From NCBI RefSeq assembly GCF_007667425.1, contig NZ_VDRC01000001.1, forward strand, positions 248,001 to 312,000: DNA of 64,000 nucleotides, read 5' to 3'. The stretch comes from Microbacterium sp. 1.5R. Its GTDB lineage: Bacteria > Actinomycetota > Actinomycetes > Actinomycetales > Microbacteriaceae. The first letter of the stretch is position 1. Each line of letters starts with the position of its first letter. The notes beneath the pieces are model-generated. The model did not search any database. It had not been told where the DNA came from and saw only the letters and a list, made by a program, of their open reading frames with translations. The position numbers were made by a program, and so were the translations under genes. Below are positions 1 through 7,349 of this stretch, piece by piece.

Positions 1-91
1 CGGGGTCGCCGCGGGCGTCCTGCTCGCGTTCGTTCCCGTCGCGAGGCGCTCGATGACCGACGCGCACCCCGGCCCCATCCGCCGGCGCTGA
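1..91 (+). CDS. C-terminal end of a truncated membrane protein
   Basis: The frame is open from the window edge and ends with TGA at 89-91. The 29 residues visible are a hydrophobic stretch (GVLLAFVPVA) followed by a short polar Arg-rich tail ending RRR. That looks like a last transmembrane helix and cytoplasmic tail, as in many major-facilitator transporters, but too little is visible to name a family. It is followed by about 45 bases before the convergent stress-protein gene. Confidence 0.5.
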   Translation, partial: GVAAGVLLAFVPVARRSMTDAHPGPIRRR

Positions 92-135
92 ACGGCGCCG
101 CGCCCCGGAGGACGCGACGCCGAAGTGCTCAGTGC

Positions 136-624
136 TCAGTTCTCAGGCAGACGCACGGTCTCGTTCTCGGCGTCGTACGGCTCGCCGGTGATCTTCGACT
201 TCACGAAGCTGAACAGCGAGGCGATCTTGCCGCCGGGGCTGTCCCAGTACTCCGCGGTCTCGGCCGTGAACTTGAGCAGGCCGACCTCGGGGTCGTCGGG
301 TCCGTCGGTGAACCACGCCTCGACCGTCGGGCTCCACAGCTCCTTGATCTTCGCTCGGTCGTCGACGAGCTCGGCGCGGCCGGACAGCGAGACCCAGGAG
401 TCGTTCGAGCTGAGCGACACGCCGACGCGGTCGTCGGCCCGCAGGTCGGTGACGAACGTGGCGCCCTTCCCGACGAGGAACCAGAGGTCGCCGTCGAACT
501 CGGCCTCCTGCACCGTGAGCGGGTGCGCGACGAGTCGGTCCTCCGCATTGCGGGTCGTGAGCATGGCGAAGCGGAAGTCCTTGATGAGCTCCGCGACGCG
601 CTGCGTGGGGGTCTGGTCGGTCAT
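136..624 (-). CDS. Pyridoxamine 5'-phosphate oxidase-fold general stress protein
   Basis: A 162-residue protein with the split-barrel flavin-binding fold of the general stress protein 26 / PPOX family. The N-terminal part (RFAMLTTRN, then AHPLTVQEAEFDGDLWFLV, about residues 18-51) matches the family pattern of a core strand, a substrate-side loop and a W-F-L/V strand. KSKITGEPYD near the C-terminus is also typical. These proteins usually bind FMN or F420; the substrate is unknown. The ATG at 622-624 follows GGGAGAGG on the coding strand. The gene is divergent from the AI-2E family permease, with the promoters sharing 625-787. Confidence 0.85.
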   Translation of the reverse strand: MTDQTPTQRVAELIKDFRFAMLTTRNAEDRLVAHPLTVQEAEFDGDLWFLVGKGATFVTDLRADDRVGVSLSSNDSWVSLSGRAELVDDRAKIKELWSPTVEAWFTDGPDDPEVGLLKFTAETAEYWDSPGGKIASLFSFVKSKITGEPYDAENETVRLPEN

Positions 625-656
625 GTGGCGTCGTCCTCTCCCGCCGCCTCGCTGGC

Positions 657-685
657 GGCATAGAAGAATAGTGCGGCCTGCGCAA
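657..685 (-). promoter_or_regulatory. Candidate promoter of the stress-protein gene
   Basis: Read on the minus strand, TTGCGC (680-685) is separated by 17 bases from TATGCC (657-662). The spacing is ideal and the hexamers are weak. It points to the gene that starts at 624. Confidence 0.3.
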
Positions 686-701
686 CCCGCACGCCAGGGG
701 C

Positions 702-730
702 TTGCCATCGACAGCGGGCCTGGATAGTAA
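702..730 (+). promoter_or_regulatory. Candidate promoter of the AI-2E family permease gene
   Basis: TTGCCA (702-707), a 17-base spacer, then TAGTAA (725-730). It lies about 57 bases upstream of the start codon and would give a short leader holding the AGGAGG ribosome site. The -10 match is only partial. Confidence 0.35.
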
Positions 731-787
731 GGACGGAGCGGTCTTTCGTCATCCGGGCGTCGACGCGAACAGCAGGAGGCGCACGTG

Positions 788-1933
788 ATGGGACTGTTCC
801 GACGACCGGAGCCGACGACCTCGGACTCGACGACCTCGGACTCGACGACACCGGACGCCGGCACCCTCTGGGCGCGCGGATGGGGACGTGCCGCGACCCG
901 CAGCCTGCAGACGCTCGCAGTGCTCGCCCTCGTGGCCGTCGGCGTGCTCGTCATCACCCAGCTGTCTCTCGTGTTCATCCCCGTGACGATCGCGCTCATC
1001 CTCGCGAGCGCCATCCACCCGCTCGTCGCCCTGATGCGACGACACGGGGTGCCGTCGATCCTGGCGACGTGGATCGCGCTGATCGGCATCATCGTCATCC
1101 TCGGCGGCGTGGTCTGGGTGATCGTGCTCACCGTCCGTTCGCAGTGGGACGACCTCATCGATTCCGCTGGAGAGGGCGTGTCGAAGGTCACCGCCTGGCT
1201 CGACACCCTGCCGTTCGACTTCGCGTCGATCGACCTCGACGAGGTCTGGTCGAGCGTGGGCGACTTCCTCACCAGCGCATCATTCGGTCAGGGCGCCCTC
1301 GCCGGCGTCTCGGCCACCGCGAGCTTCTTCACGGGCCTGGCGCTCATGATCGTCGTGCTGTTCTTCTTCCTCAAGGACGGTCCGCGCATCTGGGAGTTCC
1401 TGCTCCGCCCGTTCACCGGCGAAGGCTACGAGCGCGCTCGTCGCATCGGAGACAAGACGGTCGATGTCTTCGGCGGCTACGTCCGCGGCACCTCGATCGT
1501 CGCCGCGGCCGATGCGGTCGGCATCGGCGTCGGTCTGGCCATCCTGCAGATCCCGCTCGCCATCCCGCTCGCCGTGATCGTCTTCCTCACGGCGTTCATC
1601 CCGCTCGTCGGCGCCACCGCGGCCGGCATCCTGGCGGCTCTCGTCGCGCTCGTGACGCACGGCCCCGTCGCCGCTCTCATCGTCGTCGGCATCGTCGTGC
1701 TCGTGAACCAGCTCGAGGGCAACTTCCTGCAGCCGGTCGTCATGGCTCGGTCGCTCAAGCTGCACGCCCTCGTCATCCTGCTCGCGCTGACCACGGGCAC
1801 GATCCTCGGCGGCATCGTCGGAGCGGTGCTGTCGGTGCCGATCGCTGCCGTCGCCTGGGGCATCATCACCGTGTGGGACGGCCCGCACACCCCGGCCCGC
1901 CCCTTCCGCAAGAAGCGTCCCGAGACCGTCTGA
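788..1933 (+). CDS. AI-2E family transporter (TerC-like permease)
   Basis: A 381-residue membrane protein of the AI-2E family transporter / YdiK-PerM group (PF01594). There are about eight hydrophobic helices: a pair near residues 40-75, one near 90-115, a long one near 170-190, and a C-terminal cluster from about 230 to 360 with the family-typical AFIPLVGA, QLEGNFLQPVVM and GGIVGAVLSVPIAA segments. Members of the family export diverse small molecules or act as Na+/H+ antiporters; the substrate cannot be told from sequence. I chose ATG at 788 because AGGAGG ends 8 bases upstream; an in-frame GTG at 785 would be only 5 bases away. The start of the gene carries two exact 15-bp tandem units (814-843) coding TTSDS repeats. 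Confidence 0.85.
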   Translation: MGLFRRPEPTTSDSTTSDSTTPDAGTLWARGWGRAATRSLQTLAVLALVAVGVLVITQLSLVFIPVTIALILASAIHPLVALMRRHGVPSILATWIALIGIIVILGGVVWVIVLTVRSQWDDLIDSAGEGVSKVTAWLDTLPFDFASIDLDEVWSSVGDFLTSASFGQGALAGVSATASFFTGLALMIVVLFFFLKDGPRIWEFLLRPFTGEGYERARRIGDKTVDVFGGYVRGTSIVAAADAVGIGVGLAILQIPLAIPLAVIVFLTAFIPLVGATAAGILAALVALVTHGPVAALIVVGIVVLVNQLEGNFLQPVVMARSLKLHALVILLALTTGTILGGIVGAVLSVPIAAVAWGIITVWDGPHTPARPFRKKRPETV

Positions 1934-2031
1934 TCGCGGCACCTAGCCCCGCGGCGACCGCGCGTCAACCGACTCCCGCTCGGCGTGCGGTCGCCGTAGC
2001 GTGGCACCACTCACGACGAGAGGAGCAGCTC

Positions 2032-2205
2032 ATGTCAAGCAATCCCCCACCCCCGATCCCTCCGGTGCCGCCGCTCGGCGACGGCGACGAGTCGCAGGAC
2101 GAGCCGATCCGCGAGGTCGACGGCGAACGTCAGCTCGACCCCGACGCGAATCCCGAGCTCATCGACAGCGCGGACGCCGACCGCATCGCGGCCGAGGGCG
2201 ACTGA
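2032..2205 (+). CDS. Small proline-rich acidic hypothetical protein
   Basis: A 57-residue protein: SSNPPPPIPPVPPLGDGDES at the N-terminus, then an acidic tail rich in Asp and Glu. The ATG follows GAGAGGAG at a normal distance, which supports it as real despite its size. There is no transmembrane segment and no recognised domain; it is probably disordered. It stands alone between the permease and a convergent regulator gene. Confidence 0.6.
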   Translation: MSSNPPPPIPPVPPLGDGDESQDEPIREVDGERQLDPDANPELIDSADADRIAAEGD

Positions 2206-2212
2206 ACCAGGC

Positions 2213-2248
2213 GCGGGCTGGGTGGGCGCGGACGCCGACTCAGCCCGC
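2213..2248. terminator. Hairpin between convergent genes
   Basis: An 11-bp stem (2213-2223 with 2238-2248, one G-T pair) with a small GGCG/CGCC stem inside the loop lies between the stop codons of the 57-residue protein and the Lrp regulator. There is no clear U-tract; it could act in both directions. Confidence 0.45.
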
Positions 2249-2272
2249 CGCTGGACAGCGCGCGACTGCCGC

Positions 2273-3322
2273 TCAGCTCGCGCCGACCGCGCCGGCCGCA
2301 CCGGCTGCTTCGGCTGACGCGACCTGCGCGCGCCACCACGGCGTCTCGATGAAGCCGCGCTTCATGAACACGAGCTCCATGGCGGCGTTCCACCCGCGGA
2401 CACCCTTCAGATGCGCGATGGTCCCGGTGAGGAAGTCGTGCAGGGTCTCGGTGCTCGGCAGGATGATCTCGCAGTAGAGCGAGTTCTCCTCGAGCGCCGC
2501 CGCGAGGAACCGCACCGACACGTGCTGAGACAGCGTCTTGGCCACCGACGCCAGCCGCGACGGCTCGACCCTCAGCATCAACAGCGTCTCGGCGCTCATT
2601 CCGAGAGCGGATGCCGGCACCATCGTCACCGTGGTCAGGCATCCTGCCGCGCGCATCCGGTCGTATCGCCGACGCACGCTGCTCTCGTTCATGTCGAGCT
2701 TCGCGGCGATCGACAGGAACGATGCCCTGCCGTTCTCGCTCAGCTCCCTGACGATCGCGCGGTCCGCATCGTCGAAGTGGCTCGGGTCGCAGGTGTTGGG
2801 CGCGGGCATGTACGACTGCGGGTCGGACGCCGCCTCCGCGTGCGTGTCGTAGAGCTGCCGCCCCCAGTCGAAGCTCACCTTGTACGTGTGCACCACCAGG
2901 TCGCTGCGCCAGCGCTCGACGCCGGGGATCGCCTGCAGGTCGGACAGCACATGGGCGTAGTGCGCGGCCCCACCGGGGATGACGACCTCGGCGAACACGT
3001 CGAACTTGCCGGTGACGAGCGTGACGAAACGTACATACGGCGAGCCGATCAGCGCCTCGGCGACGCCCAGTTGCGAGCCGGGCGTGCAGTTGATCCGCAC
3101 GAAGAAGGTCTCGACGTGCCCCTCGCTGCCGAGGGTAGGCACGATGCCGACGCGCACGATCCCCTCGGCGAGCAGCTGCTGACCGCGGCGGGTGACCGTC
3201 GACACGGACGCGCCGGCGAACTCGGCGATCGACGTCCAGCTGGCGCGGCCGTCCTGCTGCAGGGCGACGACGATACGGCGGTCGAGGTCGCTGACATCCC
3301 TCACGAGTGCGGCGCTGCTCAT
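2273..3322 (-). CDS. Lrp/AsnC family regulator with two fused HTH-RAM units
   Basis: A 349-residue DNA-binding regulator about twice the usual 150-residue Lrp length. It holds two AsnC-type helix-turn-helix units (residues 12-57, DLDRRIVVALQQDGRASWTS; and 184-231, DDADRAIVRELSENGRASFL), each followed by an effector-binding RAM-like domain (about 65-150 and 238-325). Such fused Lrp proteins usually sense an amino acid or peptide and control adjacent transport or catabolic genes. It is the last gene of the minus-strand peptide operon and overlaps the hydrolase gene by ATGA (3319-3322), so it is probably co-translated and may regulate its own operon. The ligand is unknown. Confidence 0.85.
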   Translation of the reverse strand: MSSAALVRDVSDLDRRIVVALQQDGRASWTSIAEFAGASVSTVTRRGQQLLAEGIVRVGIVPTLGSEGHVETFFVRINCTPGSQLGVAEALIGSPYVRFVTLVTGKFDVFAEVVIPGGAAHYAHVLSDLQAIPGVERWRSDLVVHTYKVSFDWGRQLYDTHAEAASDPQSYMPAPNTCDPSHFDDADRAIVRELSENGRASFLSIAAKLDMNESSVRRRYDRMRAAGCLTTVTMVPASALGMSAETLLMLRVEPSRLASVAKTLSQHVSVRFLAAALEENSLYCEIILPSTETLHDFLTGTIAHLKGVRGWNAAMELVFMKRGFIETPWWRAQVASAEAAGAAGAVGAS

Positions 3323-4218
3323 GCCGTGGGCGGGTGCACCCGGTGGAGGAACGTGCGCACCGTCTCCGTCCACGCTGCTGCCTCCTCGATCTGCGGGGAG
3401 TGCCCCGACTTCTCGAACACCACCATCTCGGAGTCCGGGATGAGATCGGCGATCGTCTGGCTACACGATACTGGCGTGATCCAGTCGGTCCGTCCCACGG
3501 TGATGAGTGTCGGCACCGATATCTCGGAGAGCCGGGGCTTGAGGTCGTAGTTCGGAAGGTTCACCGAGAACGCGTAGTTGTGCGCCTCGTAGCGATACGG
3601 GGTCGCCCGCACCTTGCGCTCGACGGCATCCGGATCGTAGGTGAAGTCGTAGAGCGGAAGGATCTCGCGCCAGCAGTCCTCGAGGTCCTCGTTGTCGCGG
3701 ACCTGGCCGACATCGATGCGGTCGAACTTCTCCATGTCGATCGTCACCCGATCCGATGCCAGCGCGTTCTCCCGCGCGAGGTGGGCGTTGGAGTTGTCGG
3801 GCGACGTGTCGCGCAGCACGACCGCCGCCACGCGATCGGGGTAGCGCAGCGCGTACTCCATCGCCATGAAGCCGCCGTACGACCCGCCGGCCATGACGAT
3901 CCGCTCCGCTCCGACCCATTCGCGGAGTCCGTCGATGTCGGCCGCCCACTGCTCGTGGCTGAACGTGCCGTTGCCTTCGCTCTGTCCGCTGCCACGGGCG
4001 TCGAACACGACGACGCGGTACTCGTCGGCGAGGCGTCCGAAGCTGGCACGCGGTTCCGCGCGGGAACCGAGCCCGGGGGCACCGTGATGCGTGATGATGA
4101 CGGGGGCGCCCTCCGGGCCGAGCACCTCGACCGCGAGGTGGTTGCCGTTGATCTCGACCCACTGATGGTCGGTGGTGGCGGCGGCGAACTCCGGAGAGAC
4201 CTCGGGCGTGCTGGTCAT
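3319..4218 (-). CDS. Alpha/beta hydrolase, proline iminopeptidase-like
   Basis: A 299-residue alpha/beta hydrolase. The oxyanion motif HHGAPGL (44-50), RGSGQSE (75-81) and the nucleophile elbow GGSYGG (111-116) follow the proline iminopeptidase pattern (HGGPG, RGSGxS, GGSWGG). The probable triad is Ser113, Asp245 (in VGRTDW) and His273 (in KSGHSP). There is no signal peptide, so it acts in the cytoplasm. It lies in the peptide-uptake operon between the M24 protein and the Lrp regulator. It could release an N-terminal proline or another residue from an imported peptide, or hydrolyse an amide or ester; the exact substrate is not readable. The ATG at 4216-4218 follows GGAAGAGG. Confidence 0.8.
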   Translation of the reverse strand: MTSTPEVSPEFAAATTDHQWVEINGNHLAVEVLGPEGAPVIITHHGAPGLGSRAEPRASFGRLADEYRVVVFDARGSGQSEGNGTFSHEQWAADIDGLREWVGAERIVMAGGSYGGFMAMEYALRYPDRVAAVVLRDTSPDNSNAHLARENALASDRVTIDMEKFDRIDVGQVRDNEDLEDCWREILPLYDFTYDPDAVERKVRATPYRYEAHNYAFSVNLPNYDLKPRLSEISVPTLITVGRTDWITPVSCSQTIADLIPDSEMVVFEKSGHSPQIEEAAAWTETVRTFLHRVHPPTA

Positions 4219-4264
4219 GGTGTTCCTCTTCCTTCGTATGGTCGTGTGATGCGAGGGGCGGTGC

Positions 4265-5443
4265 TCAGAGCGGGATGACGCAGTCGTCGAGGCCGCGCGG
4301 GAAGGTCGTGAGCGGCTCGGCTCCGTCGTCCGTGATCAGCATGCTGTCGCTGATGCGGTAACCGGCATGGCCAGGGACGTAGATGCCGGGCTCGTTCGAG
4401 ACGACCATCCCGCTCTGCAGCACGGTCGCGTCGCCGTCTTCGAGCCACGGCGCTTCGTGCATCCCGAGCCCGATGCCGTGCCCCTGACGGTGCCGGATGT
4501 ACTCGCCGAGCCCCGCGTCGCGAATCACGTCGAGGCAGAGCCGGTTCGCCTCCCTACCCTCGATACCCGCCCGGATCGTCTCACGGCCCACCTTCTGCGC
4601 GGCGTGGATCGTGTCGTGGTACCGACGCTGGTCGGCCGTCGGCTCGCCCAGGACGAATGTGCGCTCGCCCTCGATGAAGCGTCCGCCGACCGCGCAGCCG
4701 AGAGACAGCATGAACGTGTCGCCGTCGCGCAGGCGGTTGACCGATGGCAGCCCGTGCGGGAAGGCGGAGTTCGGCCCGGAGTACACCAGGCCTCCGGCGA
4801 GCAGCGAGGCCACGACGACGTTGCGGTGCTCGGCGTACATGATGCGCGTGCCTGCCGCGGTGACGTGGCGCTCGAGCTCGGTCTCGGTCGGGAGGTCTCC
4901 CCCGGCTGCCACGGCGTCCGCGACCAGCTGCACGCCGGCGTCGAGCATGCGGTCCGTGATCCTCGCGGCCTCGCGGTGCAGCACGACCTCCTCGGGGAAC
5001 TTCGCGTACCGAGCGCGGATGGTGAGGTCCGAGCCGATGAGCTCGGCGGGGCCGAACGCGGAGCGGGCCGCGGCGAGGCGCGCATACGGCATGGTCGAGG
5101 CGAACCCGACGCGACGGGCGGGGGCCACCGCGTCCGCCAGCACCTGGAAAGGCGGCACGACCCCGGGGTATTCGAAGAAGGCCACGAGCTCCGCCCGCGC
5201 AGCCTGCGATTCGGCGTACTCGCGCTCGAGCTCGGGCAGCAGCATGACGGTGCGTCCAGAGGCCTCCACCCACACGGCGACCGGACGTTCGGACGGGTGG
5301 TGGAAGAAACCCGTCAGGTAGGCGATGTCCTCCGGGTGGTCGGTGAGGAACGCGTCGAAGCCCTCCTGCGCCATCATCGTGCGGACGCGCTCCTGCGTGC
5401 GATCGAAGAACTCGGGCGCGAGTCTCTGGTCGAAGTCGTTCAT
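4265..5443 (-). CDS. M24-fold (pita-bread) hydrolase lacking metal ligands
   Basis: A 392-residue protein with a creatinase N-terminal domain (about 15-145) and an M24 pita-bread domain (about 155-385), arranged like aminopeptidase P. The metal ligands of true M24 peptidases are altered: the two Asp positions are Ser247 (MLSLG) and Glu260 (GERTF), and the last Glu is Ser365 (YRISD). His230 (PHG), His322 (GHGIG) and Glu351 (NEPG) remain. That set, His plus two Glu without metal ligands, is the creatinase pattern, also seen in other metal-free family members such as ectoine hydrolase. I therefore call it a metal-independent C-N hydrolase of unknown substrate, not an Xaa-Pro peptidase. It sits 14 bases after a dipeptide permease gene. 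Confidence 0.75.
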   Translation of the reverse strand: MNDFDQRLAPEFFDRTQERVRTMMAQEGFDAFLTDHPEDIAYLTGFFHHPSERPVAVWVEASGRTVMLLPELEREYAESQAARAELVAFFEYPGVVPPFQVLADAVAPARRVGFASTMPYARLAAARSAFGPAELIGSDLTIRARYAKFPEEVVLHREAARITDRMLDAGVQLVADAVAAGGDLPTETELERHVTAAGTRIMYAEHRNVVVASLLAGGLVYSGPNSAFPHGLPSVNRLRDGDTFMLSLGCAVGGRFIEGERTFVLGEPTADQRRYHDTIHAAQKVGRETIRAGIEGREANRLCLDVIRDAGLGEYIRHRQGHGIGLGMHEAPWLEDGDATVLQSGMVVSNEPGIYVPGHAGYRISDSMLITDDGAEPLTTFPRGLDDCVIPL

Positions 5444-5457
5444 GGGGTCCGTTCCGG

Positions 5458-6360
5458 TCAGCGCTTGATGTGACGGGGGTTTCTGGCGTCGTTGTACGCG
5501 ATCGAGAGCAGGGTCGCCGACAGCACCAGGATCAGGATCGCGATCGACGGGAACAGCGTGAGCCACCAGGCACTGACCATCGCGCCGGCCTGCTGGGCTT
5601 CGTAGAGGATCCGACCCCACGACCACGTCGTCGGGTCGCCGAGGCCGAGGAAGGCGAGGCCGGCAGCCGACAGCACGGCGCGTGAGGCCGTGACGACGAC
5701 CGAGACGACGACCACCGGGGTGACGGCGGGGAGGATGTGACGGGTGATGATCCAGAACGGAGACGTCGTCATGAGGCGCGCCGCGTCGACGTACGGCAGT
5801 CCGACGACCGTGAGCGCCTGGGAGCGCACGAGACGCGTCACCTCCGGCCACGAGAACGCGGCGACGACGAGGATGATCGTCGTCGTGCTGGGGCCGACGA
5901 GCGCGGCGATGAGGATCATGAGCGGCAGCACGGGCAGGGAGAGGGTCATATCGACGACGACGCTGATGACCCCGTCGAGGCGCCGGAAGTAGGCCCCGAT
6001 CACCGCGATGATGGTGCCGAAGATGATCGCGATGACGGATGCCGCGACGGCGACGAGCACGCTCTGCTGCGTCCCCCAGATCACCTCGGAGAAGACGGAG
6101 CGGCCGAGCGCGTCGGTGCCGAACAGGTGCTCGGCGCTGGGTGGCCGCAGCACGTCGGGACCGTAGCTCGCCGGATACGGTGCGATCAGCGGGGCGGCGA
6201 GCGCCACGACGACGAGCAGCAGCAGGAGGCCGAGGGAGATCATCCCGAGCGGATCGCGGCGGAAGGCCCGCCAGGTGTGCGCGCTCGCACGCTCGCTGCC
6301 GACGGCGGCAGGTTCGGTGAGGGGCGCGCCCTCGGCGGTGGGCAGAAGAGGAGCGGTCAT
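5458..6360 (-). CDS. Oligopeptide/dipeptide ABC permease, DppC type
   Basis: A 300-residue inner-membrane permease. An N-terminal helix (about 39-60) with the OppC N-terminal segment precedes LFGTDALGRSVFSEVIWG, the DppC/OppC signature. Then comes the binding-protein-dependent transport domain (about 95-295), with an EAA-like loop VGLPYVDAARLMTTSPFWII near residue 190. It pairs with the DppB-type permease next door, whose gene overlaps its start by ATGA (6357-6360). Substrate capture is by the lipoprotein encoded two genes upstream; the ATPase is probably the divergent fused gene at 10345. Confidence 0.9.
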   Translation of the reverse strand: MTAPLLPTAEGAPLTEPAAVGSERASAHTWRAFRRDPLGMISLGLLLLLVVVALAAPLIAPYPASYGPDVLRPPSAEHLFGTDALGRSVFSEVIWGTQQSVLVAVAASVIAIIFGTIIAVIGAYFRRLDGVISVVVDMTLSLPVLPLMILIAALVGPSTTTIILVVAAFSWPEVTRLVRSQALTVVGLPYVDAARLMTTSPFWIITRHILPAVTPVVVVSVVVTASRAVLSAAGLAFLGLGDPTTWSWGRILYEAQQAGAMVSAWWLTLFPSIAILILVLSATLLSIAYNDARNPRHIKR

Positions 6361-7319
6361 GACGTCTTCACTCTCGGGTCGAGGTAGCCGTAGACGATGT
6401 CGGTGATGGTGTTCGCGACCACGACGGTGACGGCGAGCATGAGGAACGCGCCCTGCAGCACCGGGAAGTCGAGCTGGGTGACGGCCTCGTAGATGCCGCG
6501 GCCGATACCCGGATAGGCGAATACGGTCTCGGTGAGCACCGCTCCCCCGACGAGGGAGCCCAGCTGCAGGCCGATCAGAGTGGTCGTGGGGAGGAGGGCG
6601 TTGCGCAGGGCGTGCTTCCAGAGGATGCGCCGGCCGCGCAAGCCGTTGGCCTTGGCGAGGAGGATGTAGTCCTCGCTGAGGGTCTCGATGAGGGTGGACC
6701 GCATGGTGAGCACGTACGATCCGACCTGGATGAGCATGAGCGACACCGCCGGCAGCACGAGGTGCTGCGCCACGCTGAGGTACCACTCCATGCCGTAGGT
6801 GTTGTTCGTGTACGCCCCGCCGATCGGGAACCAGCCGAGATTCAGACCGAACACGAAGAGCAGCAGGATGGCGACGCTCGGGACGAACAGCGACTGCCCC
6901 GTCACGCCGAGCACCTGCACGGCCCGGTCGATGAACCGGCCCTTGAAGGACGCGGCTGCCACGCCGAGCGGGATGCCGATGACGATGGTCAGGACGAGCG
7001 CCGTCATGGTGAGCAGCAGCGTCCAGGGAAGTCGTTGCACCAGCACGTCGAGCACGGGGATCGACTGGGTGAACGAGATGCCCAGGTTGCCCTGAACGAG
7101 CTGCCACATGTAGAGGCCGTACTGGATGAGCAGGGGCTGGTCGAGCCCGTACTGCTCGAGGATGGTCGCCCGGATCTCGTCCGTCATGTTCGGGCTCGCC
7201 AGCGCGAGCGCCGGGTCGCCGGGGAGCAGGCGGAGCAGCAGGAACGTCACGGTCACGGCGAACCAGATCGTGAGCAGGCCTCGCCCTGCGCGGCTGAGAA
7301 TGAACGATGCTCGGGACAC
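6357..7319 (-). CDS. Oligopeptide/dipeptide ABC permease, DppB type
   Basis: A 320-residue permease with the DppB/OppB layout: a first helix at about 12-32 ending LLRLLPGDP, a periplasmic segment carrying EQYGLDQPLLIQY, and five further helices between about 95 and 310. The cytoplasmic EAA loop near residue 220 (SEDYILLAKANGLRGRRIL) contacts the ATPase. The start is GTG at 7317-7319 behind AGGAAGG. It follows the substrate-binding lipoprotein by 30 bases. Confidence 0.9.
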   Translation of the reverse strand: MSRASFILSRAGRGLLTIWFAVTVTFLLLRLLPGDPALALASPNMTDEIRATILEQYGLDQPLLIQYGLYMWQLVQGNLGISFTQSIPVLDVLVQRLPWTLLLTMTALVLTIVIGIPLGVAAASFKGRFIDRAVQVLGVTGQSLFVPSVAILLLFVFGLNLGWFPIGGAYTNNTYGMEWYLSVAQHLVLPAVSLMLIQVGSYVLTMRSTLIETLSEDYILLAKANGLRGRRILWKHALRNALLPTTTLIGLQLGSLVGGAVLTETVFAYPGIGRGIYEAVTQLDFPVLQGAFLMLAVTVVVANTITDIVYGYLDPRVKTS

Positions 7320-7349
7320 CCGGGCGACCTTCCTCGAGAGTGGGGGTTG

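Noticed and set aside
4265..5443. Calling this gene creatinase
   Set aside because: The catalytic residue pattern fits, but neighbours are peptide transport and peptidase genes, and other metal-free M24 enzymes share the pattern. The substrate should stay open.
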